In this document: piece after piece, positions 8,176 through 16,645 of the stretch
How positions within the stretch are numbered: position 1 is the stretch's first letter
Layout: every line of letters begins with the position of its first letter
Source of the DNA: Agreia sp. PsM10
GTDB lineage: Bacteria; Actinomycetota; Actinomycetes; Actinomycetales; Microbacteriaceae
DNA: 45,777 nucleotides
NCBI RefSeq assembly: GCF_030433855.1
Contig: NZ_JARUXC010000021.1
Coordinates: 1 to 45,777, forward strand
Reading direction: 5' to 3'
The notes under the pieces: generated by a model
Database searches by the model: none
What the model was told of the DNA's origin: nothing
Seen by the model: only the letters and a program-made list of their open reading frames with translations
Program-made: the position numbers and the translations under genes

Positions 8176-8209
8176 GCGGGTGCCGTCCGTCGACGCGGGC
8201 GGCACCCGC
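8176..8209 (+). terminator. Intra-operon hairpin after the binding-protein gene
   Basis: GCGGGTGCCG (8176-8185) pairs perfectly with CGGCACCCGC (8200-8209) around a 14-base loop, followed by TTCCCCCCCTTCCCC. It lies between the binding-protein stop and the first permease gene. It probably attenuates downstream transcription or protects the upstream mRNA end, giving excess binding protein. Confidence 0.65.
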
Positions 8210-8255
8210 TTCCCCCCCTTCCCCTGAGATTTCAATGACGAGATAAGGAAGAACC

Positions 8256-9209
8256 GTGGCCGTCCTCGCCGCATCCGCATCCGCACCACCGAACAGCCGA
8301 AGCCGACGCCCGCCCCGGCAGCGCTCGACGCAGTCGACCCGTCGCCAGACGCGGGCCGCCTACCTGCTCATCACCCCGTTCCTCGTCGTCTTCGTCGCGA
8401 TGCTGATCGTTCCCCTCTTCTACTCGGGATACCTCAGCCTCTTCGCCACGCAGCTGATCGGCGGACAGGAGTTCGTGGGCCTCTCCAACTACGTGCAGGC
8501 GCTCACCGACCCGAGCTTCCTCGGCGGCCTCGGGCGGGTGGGGCTCTTCCTGCTCATCCAGGTGCCGATCATGCTCGTTCTCGCCCTGTTCTTCGCCCTG
8601 GCGCTCGACAGCTCCCGGGTCAGGGGAAGCAAGGCCGCTCGACTCGCGATCTTCGTGCCGTACGCGGTTCCCGGCGTGGTCGCCACGCTCATGTGGGGCT
8701 ACCTCTACGGCAACGACTTCGGCCCGATCGCGCAGACCTTCCGCGCACTCGGTATCGATGCGCCGAACCTGCTGGCCAACGACACCATCCTCGGGTCGAT
8801 GATGAACATCGTCACGTGGGAGTTCGTGGGCTACAACATGATCATCATGTACGCGGCCCTCCGCACGATCCCCACCGAGCTCTTCGACGCGGCCGAGGTC
8901 GACGGTGCCAGCGAATGGCGCGTCGCGTGGAGCATCAAGATCCCCGCCATCCGGCCGGCCATCATGCTCACCGTCATCTTCTCGATCATCGGGTCGTTCC
9001 AGCTCTTCAACGAGCCGAACCTGCTGTACCGGCTCGCACCGAACGTGATCGGCAACGACTTCACCCCCAACCAGTACGCCTACACGGTGGCATTCGTGAA
9101 TCAGGACGTGCCCTACGCCGCGGCGATCGCCTTCCTGCTGGGCCTCGTCATCATGATCGTCTCGTATGTCGTGCAACTCTCGACCCAGCGCAAGGAGAAC
9201 CTCTCATGA
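8256..9209 (+). CDS. ABC sugar importer permease, MalF-like
   Basis: A 317-residue inner-membrane protein of the CUT1 binding-protein-dependent transport family. It has a basic cytoplasmic N-terminus (residues 1-37), six predicted membrane spans and the EAA loop near residues 210-230 (FDAAEVDGASEWRVAWSIKIPAIRP), which docks the ATPase. The GTG start has an AAGGAAG ribosome binding site four bases upstream. Its stop codon overlaps the start of the second permease (ATGA), so the two are translated together as a heterodimer. Confidence 0.92.
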   Translation: MAVLAASASAPPNSRSRRPPRQRSTQSTRRQTRAAYLLITPFLVVFVAMLIVPLFYSGYLSLFATQLIGGQEFVGLSNYVQALTDPSFLGGLGRVGLFLLIQVPIMLVLALFFALALDSSRVRGSKAARLAIFVPYAVPGVVATLMWGYLYGNDFGPIAQTFRALGIDAPNLLANDTILGSMMNIVTWEFVGYNMIIMYAALRTIPTELFDAAEVDGASEWRVAWSIKIPAIRPAIMLTVIFSIIGSFQLFNEPNLLYRLAPNVIGNDFTPNQYAYTVAFVNQDVPYAAAIAFLLGLVIMIVSYVVQLSTQRKENLS

Positions 9210-10150
9210 GCGCCCCGACCATCGGAGCACCGACACCGTCCGCGCTCGACGCGCCCCGGGCATCCACACCCCGCGCGAAGCGGCACCGCCGCCAGATCAT
9301 GCGCGAGGGTCGCCGCAGCACCCTGCTCACCGTGCTGCTCTGGGCGTGCGCCGCCTACTTCCTGCTGCCGCTGCTCTGGCTGCTGATCGCCTCGACCAAG
9401 AGCAACGCCGACCTGTTCTCGTCGTTCGGGTTCTGGTTCGGCAAGGACTTCAACCTGTTCACGAACATCGCCCAAGTGTTCACGTTCAAAGACGGCGTCT
9501 ACCTGCGCTGGGTTCTGAACACCGTGGTCTATGCCGGAGTGAGCGCGTTCGGCGCCTCGCTTCTCGCGACGATGGCCGGCTACGGCTTCGCGAAGTACCG
9601 GTTCCCCGGCGCGCGGGCGATCTTCAGCGTCGTGCTCGGATCGATCATGATCCCGCTCACCGCCCTGGCGATCCCGACCTACCTGCTGTTCAGCTCGGCC
9701 GGGCTCACGAACACCCCGTTCGCCGTCATCATCCCGTCGCTCGTCAGCCCGTTCGGCGTCTACCTCATGCGCGTCTACGCGGCCGAGTCGGTTCCCGACA
9801 GCCTGATCGAGGCCGCACGAATGGATGGCGCGGGCGAGATGCGCATCTTCTGGCAGGTCGCGCTGCGGCAGCTGGGCCCGGGCGTGGTCACCGTGTTCCT
9901 CTTCTCGCTCGTCGCGACCTGGAACAATTACTTCCTGCCGCTCATCATGCTGAACACCTCCGATCTCTACCCGCTCACGGTGGGGCTCGCACAGTGGCAG
10001 GCGACGGCGGCGGCCGGCAGTGGATCGCAGGCGTTGTTCTCGACGGTCATCACGGGCTCGCTCGTGTCGATCATCCCCCTCGTCATCGCCTTCCTCTTCC
10101 TTCAGCGGTACTGGCAGTCAGGTCTCGGAACAGGAGCAGTAAAAGGATGA
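9206..10150 (+). CDS. ABC sugar importer permease, MalG-like
   Basis: This 314-residue partner permease has a basic N-terminus, six membrane spans and the EAA loop IEAARMDGAGEMRIFWQVALR. Its ATG overlaps the previous stop, and its own stop overlaps the next start (ATGA in both cases), so translation is coupled from the first permease through the second GH42 enzyme. No ATP-binding subunit gene lies in the cluster. In actinobacteria such CUT1 importers usually share a general MsiK/MsmX-type ATPase encoded elsewhere, which is the likely case here. Confidence 0.92.
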   Translation: MSAPTIGAPTPSALDAPRASTPRAKRHRRQIMREGRRSTLLTVLLWACAAYFLLPLLWLLIASTKSNADLFSSFGFWFGKDFNLFTNIAQVFTFKDGVYLRWVLNTVVYAGVSAFGASLLATMAGYGFAKYRFPGARAIFSVVLGSIMIPLTALAIPTYLLFSSAGLTNTPFAVIIPSLVSPFGVYLMRVYAAESVPDSLIEAARMDGAGEMRIFWQVALRQLGPGVVTVFLFSLVATWNNYFLPLIMLNTSDLYPLTVGLAQWQATAAAGSGSQALFSTVITGSLVSIIPLVIAFLFLQRYWQSGLGTGAVKG

Positions 10151-12147
10151 TCGGCAACAACGCGCCCGTGTGGTTCGGCGGCGACTACAACCCGGAGCAG
10201 TGGCCCGAGGAGGTGTGGGCCGACGATGTGCGGCTCATGCAGAGGGCCGGGGTCACCATCGCCACGGTCGGCGTCTTCTCGTGGGCGAAGCTCGAACCGC
10301 GAGACGGCGAGTTCGACTTCGCCTGGCTCGACCGGGTCATCGACGGACTGCACGCGGGCGGCGTGAAGGTCGACCTGGCCACGGCCACCGCCTCTCCCCC
10401 GCCGTGGCTCAGCGCCGCGCATCCGGAGATCCTGCCCGTGACCGCCGAGGGAGTACGCCTCGGTGTCGGCAGCCGCCAGCAGTACAGCCCGAGCTCTCAG
10501 GTGTACCGCCAGTACGCGACCCGCCTCGTGCGCGCCCTCGCCGAGCGCTACGGCGCGCATCCGGCCATCGCGGCCTGGCACATCAACAACGAATACGGAT
10601 GCCACGTGGCGCAGTCGTTCGACGACGAGTCGGCGGCCGCGTTCAGGGCCTGGCTCGAGGCGAAGTACGGAAGCATCGAGGCCCTGAACCACGCGTGGGG
10701 CACGGCGTTCTGGTCGCAGCACTACGCCGAGTTCAGCGAGGTCGGGCCGCCCCGCGCGATGCCGTCGTTCCCCAATCCGACGCAGATGCTCGACTTCCAT
10801 CGCTTCTCCTCCGACGCGCTGCTCGAGTGCTATAGGGCCGAGCTCGCCGTGCTGCGCGAGGTGACGCCGGACATCCCGGTCACGACGAACTTCATGGGCT
10901 TCTTCAAGCCGGTCGACTACTGGAAGTGGGCGAAGGAGGTCGACTTCGTCTCCGACGACTCCTACCCCGACCCCGCAGACCCGCTCTCCCCCGCGTTCGC
11001 CGCGATGACCCGCGACCTCATGCGTTCGCTGCGCGGAGGCCAGCCGTGGATGCTCATGGAGCAGACGACAGGCGCCGTCAACTGGCGCACGCGAAACGCC
11101 CCGAAGCTGCCGGGAGAGAACCGGCTCTATTCGATGCAGTCGGTCGCCCGCGGCGCCGACGGCATCCTGTACTTCCAGTGGAGGCAGTCCGTCGCCGGTG
11201 CCGAGAAGTTCCACGCGGCCATGGTGCCGCACGCCGGAGAGGAGACGCGCATCTTCCGCGAGGTGACCGCCCTCGGCGCCGAGCTGTCGACCATGGGCGA
11301 CGTCGTCGGCTCCCGTGTTGCGAGCTCTGTCGCGATCGTCTTCGACTGGGATTCGTGGAACGCCCTCGAGCAGGCCGCGTCACCCGCGCAGCTGGTGTAT
11401 CTCGACGAGATCATGTCGTGGCACTGGTCGTTGCGCGCGCTCGGCGTGACGGTCGACTTCGTCGAGCCGGGCGCTTCTGTCGACGGGTACTCGCTCGTCA
11501 TCGCGCCGGCGCTCTTCGCCGTTCCACGGTCAGCGCTCGAGACGCTGGCCGCGGTTCCCGCTCGCGGCGGGCAGCTCATCGTGAGCTACCAGACCGGCAT
11601 CCTCGACGAGAACCTGCACGTTCAGCAGGGCGGTTACCTCGGCCCGCTGCAGGCCGCACTCGGCGTGCGCGTCGAGGAGTTCGCGCCCCTCGCAGGCCCC
11701 GATCTGCGGGGCACCGGAACCGCGCCCGTGCCGACCACGGCCATCCGGTTCGGCGACACCGTGCGCGCCGCCTCTGTCTGGACCGAGCTTCTGCACGCCG
11801 ACGACGCCGAGGTTCTGGCGACGTTCACCGAGGGGCTGGCCGACGGGTCGCCCGCGATCACGCGGCGCGCGGCGGGCGGTCCGGATGCGCAGGATGCGGC
11901 GGGTGGAACGGCCTGGTACGTGGCGACCCGCCCCGATACGGCCACGGTGTACGAGCTGCTGCTCGATGCGCTCGGTCGCGCCGGCATCCGCCCCCTGCTC
12001 GACGGCTCGAACCCCGACGTCGAGGTCGTCGAGCGCGCGGGAACCCGCTGGGTGCTCAACTTCGGACGCGCCGAGGCAACGGTCACGGTCGGAGACGACA
12101 CCGTGACGATCGCGGCTCACGACCTGGTGAGGCTGCCTGTGGCATAG
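10147..12147 (+). CDS. Beta-galactosidase, glycoside hydrolase family 42 (second copy)
   Basis: A 666-residue GH42 enzyme that begins with the classic WFGGDYNPEQWP motif. The acid/base is Glu149 in HINNEYGCH and the nucleophile is Glu305 in WMLMEQTTGAVNW. The trimerisation and C-terminal beta domains are complete, and there is no signal peptide. It is the last gene of the operon, with its ATG overlapping the permease stop. Its motifs are closer to the common bacterial GH42 pattern than those of the first copy, which suggests two specificities inside one pathway. A strong hairpin follows the stop. Confidence 0.93.
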   Translation: MIGNNAPVWFGGDYNPEQWPEEVWADDVRLMQRAGVTIATVGVFSWAKLEPRDGEFDFAWLDRVIDGLHAGGVKVDLATATASPPPWLSAAHPEILPVTAEGVRLGVGSRQQYSPSSQVYRQYATRLVRALAERYGAHPAIAAWHINNEYGCHVAQSFDDESAAAFRAWLEAKYGSIEALNHAWGTAFWSQHYAEFSEVGPPRAMPSFPNPTQMLDFHRFSSDALLECYRAELAVLREVTPDIPVTTNFMGFFKPVDYWKWAKEVDFVSDDSYPDPADPLSPAFAAMTRDLMRSLRGGQPWMLMEQTTGAVNWRTRNAPKLPGENRLYSMQSVARGADGILYFQWRQSVAGAEKFHAAMVPHAGEETRIFREVTALGAELSTMGDVVGSRVASSVAIVFDWDSWNALEQAASPAQLVYLDEIMSWHWSLRALGVTVDFVEPGASVDGYSLVIAPALFAVPRSALETLAAVPARGGQLIVSYQTGILDENLHVQQGGYLGPLQAALGVRVEEFAPLAGPDLRGTGTAPVPTTAIRFGDTVRAASVWTELLHADDAEVLATFTEGLADGSPAITRRAAGGPDAQDAAGGTAWYVATRPDTATVYELLLDALGRAGIRPLLDGSNPDVEVVERAGTRWVLNFGRAEATVTVGDDTVTIAAHDLVRLPVA

Positions 12148-12183
12148 AGTCGGGGCTCCGTGTTGCCGCGGACGCCGATGACC

Positions 12184-12242
12184 GTGCCCGTTTACCTCCG
12201 TTCTGTCGGCGCTCGATCGCACGATCGGAGGCAAACGGGCAC
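12184..12242. terminator. Bidirectional terminator between GH42 and GntR genes
   Basis: Bases 12184-12200 (GTGCCCGTTTACCTCCG) pair with 12226-12242 over 17 positions with one mismatch, around a 25-base loop. It sits between two convergent genes whose stops are about 100 bases apart, so it can end transcription from both sides. There is no long U-run, as is usual for high-GC terminators. Confidence 0.7.
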
Positions 12243-12247
12243 AGTCG

Positions 12248-12928
12248 TCACGGGCGGTGCTGAGCTATCGCAGCGCGAAGAGCTTCGAGGTGCGACCGGC
12301 TGAGATCCCGTGCGACCACGGCGTCATGGGCCGCGACCGCCTCGACGATCTCGGCGTGCACGAGCTGGTCGGCCTGTGTGGCCGGTTCGCCACTGAGTTC
12401 GAGCATCTGCACCATCGCTTCACGACTTCTCGCCGCGAAGGTGTCGAAGAGCTCGGTCAGCAACTCGTTCTGACTGGCGGTCACGATGCTGCGGTGAAAG
12501 GCCATGTCGGCGTCGACCCTGGCATCGATCGTGACGACCTCGCCGCCTCGGCGCGCAAGGGCGGTCCGGATGGCCAGCAGGTCGTCACGCGTGCGCCGCT
12601 CGGCGGCCAGTGCCGCCGCCTCGCACTCGATGGCGATGCGCGCCTCGAGGATGGATGCGATGGTCGCCCGGATCACGAACGAATCCCAGTCGCCGACGGG
12701 GACGACTGCGTGGACGAAGACGCCTGATCCCTGGCGGGTCGTCAGAATTCCCCGACCGGCGAGCTGGCGGATGGCCTCTCGCATGGTGGACCGCCCGACA
12801 CCCAGCTGGGGCGCCAGCGTGGTCTCACCCGGCAGCTTCTGGCCGACCTCCCACTCGCCCGCCTGGATGCGATCGAGAAGCAGACGTGCCGCCTGCTCGG
12901 ACAATGACTCTCGCTGGACGGAAACCAT
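12248..12928 (-). CDS. GntR family regulator, FadR/FCD subfamily
   Basis: This 226-residue repressor has an N-terminal winged helix (about 1-70; LPGETTLAPQLGVGRSTMREAIRQLAGRGIL) and a C-terminal all-alpha FCD ligand domain. The FCD domain shows the metal/ligand histidine pattern DADMAFH...H...HAEIVEA. The ATG at 12928 is six bases after a TATGCT -10 (12935-12940, reverse strand), so the mRNA is probably leaderless. The gene is divergent from leuA with a perfect palindrome between them. It most likely represses both itself and leuA in response to a small organic acid; the ligand is unknown. Confidence 0.9.
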   Translation of the reverse strand: MVSVQRESLSEQAARLLLDRIQAGEWEVGQKLPGETTLAPQLGVGRSTMREAIRQLAGRGILTTRQGSGVFVHAVVPVGDWDSFVIRATIASILEARIAIECEAAALAAERRTRDDLLAIRTALARRGGEVVTIDARVDADMAFHRSIVTASQNELLTELFDTFAARSREAMVQMLELSGEPATQADQLVHAEIVEAVAAHDAVVARDLSRSHLEALRAAIAQHRP

Positions 12929-12939
12929 ACTCACAGCAT

Positions 12940-12962
12940 ACTCCTCAGCTTGTCTGAGGAGT
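12940..12962. promoter_or_regulatory. GntR operator between divergent GntR and leuA genes
   Basis: Arms ACTCCTCAG and CTGAGGAGT form a perfect 9+9-bp inverted repeat with a 5-base spacer (CTTGT). On one side it touches the -10 of the GntR gene (12935-12940, reverse strand). On the other it ends five bases before the leuA -10 (12968-12973). It therefore covers the -35 regions of both promoters, the ideal place for a shared repressor site. Confidence 0.75.
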
Positions 12963-12979
12963 TGTGCTACCGTTGCCGG

Positions 12980-14740
12980 GTGATCTCCTCCGACTCCCAG
13001 CTTTCTTCCCCGCGCGGTCCGGTGCCCGAGCACTCTCCGACGTGGAATCGGCAACGCCACTCCCAGATGCCGTCATCGCGTTATCAGGACGTCTTCTCTC
13101 GAGTCGAGCTGCCGTTGCTCGATCGCGAGTGGCCGTCGCGTCGCCTCACCGCCGCACCTTTGTGGGTTCCGGTCGACCTGCGCGACGGCAACCAGGCACT
13201 CGCCGAGCCCATGGACCCCGATCGCAAGCGGGGCTTCTTCGAGCTGATGGTCACGATGGGCTATAAGGAGATCGAGGTCGGCTACCCGTCCGCTTCGCAG
13301 ACGGACTACGAATTCGTGAGGCTGATCGCCGAGTCCGACATGGCTCCGTCCGACGTCACGATCGTCGTCTTCACACCTGCGCGGCGAGATCTCATCGAGC
13401 GCACCGTCGAGTCGATCCGAGGCATCCGGAACGACGTCGTCATTCACATGTACACGGCGACCGCACCCCTGTGGCGTGAGGTGGTGTTGGGCCACGATCG
13501 TGCGTCGCTGCGCGAACTGATCCTCGATGGCGGAAGGGAGGTGCTGCGATTCGCCGGAGACCTCGAACGCGTACGGTTCGAGTTCTCGCCCGAGGTCTTC
13601 AACCTCACCGAGCCCGACTACGCCCTCGAACTCTGCAACGCGGTCACGACACTGTGGGATGCCTCCGCCGATCGACCCGTCATTCTGAACCTACCGGCGA
13701 CCGTCGAGGCCGCGACCCCCAATGTCTACGCCGACCAGATCGAATACATGCACAGAAACCTCGATCGGCGTTCCTCGGTGATCCTGTCCGTGCACCCGCA
13801 CAACGACAGGGGAACAGGCGTCGCGTGCGCGGAGCTCGCCGTGCTTGCCGGCGCCCAGCGTGTGGAGGGCTGCATCTTCGGCAACGGCGAGCGCACAGGC
13901 AACGTCGACATCGCCACCCTCGCCCTGAATCTGCACGCCCAGGGCATCGATCCCATGATCGACTTCTCAGACATCGATCACATCAGGAGGGTCGTCGAGC
14001 ACAGCAACCGAATCGACACCCACCCTCGGCACCCCTACGTGGGCGACCTTGTTCACACCGCGTTCTCCGGAACCCACCAAGACGCGATCAAGAAGGGCTT
14101 CGCCGAGCACGCCCTGCGCGCTGCAGACACGGGCACGCCGCCTGAGGAACTGCCGTGGCGGGTTCCCTACCTCCCCATCGATCCCGCCGACCTGGGGCGC
14201 AGCTACGAGGCCGTCATCCGAGTCAATTCGCAGTCAGGCAAGGGCGGCATCGCCTATCTGCTCGAGCGCGACTACGGCATCGAGATGCCGCGTCGACTGC
14301 AGATCGACTTCTCTCGTCGCGTACAGCAGCACGCCGACGACACAGGTCTCGAACTCGATTCGGCCGCGCTTTGGGCGATCTTCGAGCGCAGCTATCTGAC
14401 GTCGGCGGCTGCGGCGATCGAATTACGCGAGCTCGACGTCGTCACGGCAGGGGGCACGACCCGCACCACACTGCGGATCGCGATGGATGGCACGGAACGC
14501 ACGCAGACCTTCGACGACATCGGGCCCGTGGAAGCCGTCACTCTGCTGCTCGACGCGAACGGCATCACCGTCCAGATCCTGTCGCTGCACCAGACAGCGC
14601 TCTCGGCGGGCAACAACAGTGACGCACTGACTCTGCTCGAGTACCGGCGCGGAGCGTCGACGGGGTGGGCGGCAGGGCGACACCGCTCAGTGCTCGAAGC
14701 GAGCATTCTCGCCGTGCTCGCCGCGGCCGCGCGCCCCTGA
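12980..14740 (+). CDS. leuA: 2-isopropylmalate synthase, LeuA type 2
   Basis: This 586-residue enzyme condenses acetyl-CoA with 2-oxoisovalerate, the first step of leucine synthesis. The TIM barrel carries WVPVDLRDGNQAL (catalytic Asp and Arg), HPHNDRGTG (metal histidines) and GNGERTGNVD. HPRHPYVGDLVHTAFSGTHQDAIKKG and the PYLPIDPADLGRSYEAVIRVNSQSGKGG linker follow, then a C-terminal regulatory domain that binds leucine. I chose the GTG at 12980 because TACCGT (12968-12973) ends six bases before it. An ATG at 13067 nearer the family start is possible. Pairing with a dedicated GntR repressor is unusual for leuA and may mark a second copy used under special conditions. Confidence 0.9.
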   Translation: MISSDSQLSSPRGPVPEHSPTWNRQRHSQMPSSRYQDVFSRVELPLLDREWPSRRLTAAPLWVPVDLRDGNQALAEPMDPDRKRGFFELMVTMGYKEIEVGYPSASQTDYEFVRLIAESDMAPSDVTIVVFTPARRDLIERTVESIRGIRNDVVIHMYTATAPLWREVVLGHDRASLRELILDGGREVLRFAGDLERVRFEFSPEVFNLTEPDYALELCNAVTTLWDASADRPVILNLPATVEAATPNVYADQIEYMHRNLDRRSSVILSVHPHNDRGTGVACAELAVLAGAQRVEGCIFGNGERTGNVDIATLALNLHAQGIDPMIDFSDIDHIRRVVEHSNRIDTHPRHPYVGDLVHTAFSGTHQDAIKKGFAEHALRAADTGTPPEELPWRVPYLPIDPADLGRSYEAVIRVNSQSGKGGIAYLLERDYGIEMPRRLQIDFSRRVQQHADDTGLELDSAALWAIFERSYLTSAAAAIELRELDVVTAGGTTRTTLRIAMDGTERTQTFDDIGPVEAVTLLLDANGITVQILSLHQTALSAGNNSDALTLLEYRRGASTGWAAGRHRSVLEASILAVLAAAARP

Positions 14741-14849
14741 CTGTTCCGCATCTGGATCGGGGCCACTCGAGCGCGGGCGTTGCTGTGCCGCGCGCGTGCT
14801 GCACCACCGCGCTCGGCGCGAAGTCGCGCGCTCGGCGCCGTGGCGCTTC

Positions 14850-15632
14850 TCAGGCGCGCAGGAACGTGATGGCCGCGTCGCGGAAGTGGCGTGACGTGGG
14901 CGCGTTGAAGTGGTTGCGGCCGGGAATCTCGTAGAAGACGCCGTTCGGCGTGGCCTCGGCCAGGCCCTTCGAGCGCTCGAGGATCGCGTCGTCGCTGCCC
15001 GTGGCGAACAGCACGGGCTGCCGGGGCGGATTGGCCGGGTCGGGCTGGATTCCGTCGCGCATGCCGTCGACGAGGCTCATCAGCGCCTCGAGGTCGTTGC
15101 CGGGAATGGCGGATGCCATCGTCACGTATGCGCGGGTGATCCGATCCTCGACCGCCGCGCCGGTCTCGATGAACGCCCTGGCCTCGTCGGTGCGCAGTCG
15201 CGTGAGCGGCTGACCGTCGGGGATTCCGCCCAGAACTGCTCGCGTGATGCGGCCGGGCAGCTCGAGCGTGGCCTGCCAGCCGACCCGGGCACCGAGCGAG
15301 TAGCCGGCGTAGACCGCCTCGTCGATCAGGTAGGTGTCCATCACCATCACGAGATCGGCGACGAGCTGCTCCATCGAATAGGCGGCGGGGTCGTGCGGCT
15401 TGTCGCTCTCGCCATGACCTCGCTGGTCGAGGGCGATCACCCGGTAGCCGGCGCGGGTCAGGTCGCGGGTCCACCCCGTCGCATGCCAATTGACGAGCGC
15501 GCTCGAGGCGAAGCCGTGCACCGCGAGAACGGTCGGCGCATCCGCATCGCCGAACTCGTACGTCGCCAGCTGCAGCCCGTCGGAGGACATGACCTTCTGT
15601 GGGCGGGGCGCGGCTGGAATCAGTGAGTTCAC
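14850..15632 (-). CDS. Alpha/beta hydrolase
   Basis: A 260-residue single-domain alpha/beta-hydrolase. The oxyanion-hole motif HGFASS is near residue 43. The nucleophile is the Ser in GYSLGAR, the acid is probably the Asp in ATGSDDAIL, and the catalytic His is in GRNHFNAP near the C-terminus. LDQRGHGESDKP is typical of esterases and haloperoxidase-like hydrolases. There is no signal peptide. The GTG start follows GGGAG about ten bases upstream, and GAGACT could be a leaderless -10 six bases upstream. It is convergent with leuA and precedes nothing in an operon. The substrate cannot be told. Confidence 0.88.
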   Translation of the reverse strand: MNSLIPAAPRPQKVMSSDGLQLATYEFGDADAPTVLAVHGFASSALVNWHATGWTRDLTRAGYRVIALDQRGHGESDKPHDPAAYSMEQLVADLVMVMDTYLIDEAVYAGYSLGARVGWQATLELPGRITRAVLGGIPDGQPLTRLRTDEARAFIETGAAVEDRITRAYVTMASAIPGNDLEALMSLVDGMRDGIQPDPANPPRQPVLFATGSDDAILERSKGLAEATPNGVFYEIPGRNHFNAPTSRHFRDAAITFLRA

Positions 15633-15664
15633 GCGGTCAGTCTCCCAGAATCCGAATCCAAAAA

Positions 15665-15692
15665 GCCCTGCAAACACGGTGATTTGCAGGGC
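15665..15692 (-). terminator. Terminator of the tRNA-Tyr gene
   Basis: On the reverse strand GCCCTGCAAA and TTTGCAGGGC form a perfect 10-bp stem with an 8-base loop, followed by TTTTT. It lies five bases downstream of the tRNA 3' end. This is the clearest rho-independent terminator in the window. Confidence 0.9.
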
Positions 15693-15697
15693 TTCCC

Positions 15698-15782
15698 TGG
15701 TGGCAAGTGAGGGATTCGAACCCCCGAAGTCTAAGACGGCTGATTTACAGTCAGATCCCTTTGGCCGCTTGGGTAACTTGCC
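15698..15782 (-). tRNA. tRNA-Tyr (anticodon GTA)
   Basis: An 85-base class II tRNA with an encoded CCA end (15698-15700). The acceptor stem GGCAAGT/ACTTGCC is perfect with discriminator A. The D arm contains AGCGGCCAAAGGG. The anticodon loop is CTGTAAA, giving GTA, and the T loop is TTCGAAT. A long variable arm (CCGTCTTAGACTTCGG region) is normal for bacterial tRNA-Tyr. The outermost anticodon-stem pair reads T-C and seems unpaired, with the other four pairs intact. Confidence 0.95.
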
Positions 15783-15858
15783 AGGGCGCACCCGACCACG
15801 TGAAACACACAACCGAAGGCGCGAGTACACATTACCCGCCATCCCGGCTTCGGCGAAA

Positions 15859-16590
15859 TCAGCCCGACGACACGTCGTTCGAATACCGGATGGCGTACTC
15901 CGAGACGCCCACCGCATAGGGTGCTGCGTCGTTGTAGGCCGCAATGGCCGTGCGCCAGTTGTCGGCGATCGAGAGGTCTCCGCCGGCGTGGCACAGGTAG
16001 TTGGCCGTGGCCAGAACGGCGTCGTCGAAGTTCTGCGGATCGACCGCTCCGTCGCCCGAACCGTCGGCGCCCCAGTTGCGCCAGCTGTCGGGAATGAACT
16101 GCAGCGGGCCGACCGCGCGGTCCCACTCGGCGTCGCCGTCGATGGTGCCCTGGTCGCTGTCGGGAATGGCGTTCGTCGTCGCGCCGTCGAGGGCGATGCC
16201 GAGAATAGGCGGCGTGACGAGGCCGTCGGCGCCGATCGACGAGCCGTCGATGGTGCCGTGGTGGCTCTCCATCTCGCCGATGCCCGCGAGCGTGTTCCAC
16301 CCGAGGTTGCAGCCCGGGTTCTGGTTGGCCGAGTAGACGGCCGCGCCGCCGTAGGCGAGCATGGCTCGCTGCGGGATGCCCGTGGCCGCGGCCGCCTTCG
16401 CCGCCCAGTCGGCGTCGACCAGCGTCGGCAGGCCCGCCCAGGGCTCGACCACGGGGGCCACGGCCGCGTCGGGTGTGGCCTTCGCCGGAGCCTCGGCGGT
16501 GGTGGGCTCGCTGGGCTCGGGCGTCGTCGTGCACCCGGCGAGGGCGAACGCGACGGCGAGAACCGGGGCAACAAGAAGGGATCGACGCAC
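15859..16590 (-). CDS. Lytic transglycosylase-like lipoprotein
   Basis: This 243-residue exported protein is predicted to cleave the glycan backbone of peptidoglycan. A lipoprotein signal peptide ends in LAGC near residue 21, followed by an acidic, Pro/Thr-rich linker. The catalytic domain shows [10 protein letters not shown], whose first Glu is the likely catalytic acid, and [20 protein letters not shown], a hallmark of actinobacterial membrane-bound transglycosylases. [13 protein letters not shown] and AIAAYNDA follow. The GTG at 16590 lies seven bases after TACACT (16598-16603, reverse strand), supporting a leaderless start. An in-frame ATG at 16647 would overlap the divergent yajQ start and is less likely. 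Confidence 0.85.
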   Translation of the reverse strand: MRRSLLVAPVLAVAFALAGCTTTPEPSEPTTAEAPAKATPDAAVAPVVEPWAGLPTLVDADWAAKAAAATGIPQRAMLAYGGAAVYSANQNPGCNLGWNTLAGIGEMESHHGTIDGSSIGADGLVTPPILGIALDGATTNAIPDSDQGTIDGDAEWDRAVGPLQFIPDSWRNWGADGSGDGAVDPQNFDDAVLATANYLCHAGGDLSIADNWRTAIAAYNDAAPYAVGVSEYAIRYSNDVSSG

Positions 16591-16645
16591 GGCCCCCAGT
16601 GTACGGATCGGCTCTGACAGCGGCCTCGAAGCTAAACTGGTGCGC

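Noticed and set aside
14741-14849. Small gene or RNA between leuA and the hydrolase
   Set aside because: The stretch is GC-rich with several weak inverted repeats but no coding potential or clear structure; it is a convergent gene end.
15633-16574. Upstream extension of the alpha/beta-hydrolase frame through the tRNA region
   Set aside because: It would read through the tRNA-Tyr gene and antisense to the lytic transglycosylase. The hydrolase fold begins after the GTG at 15632.
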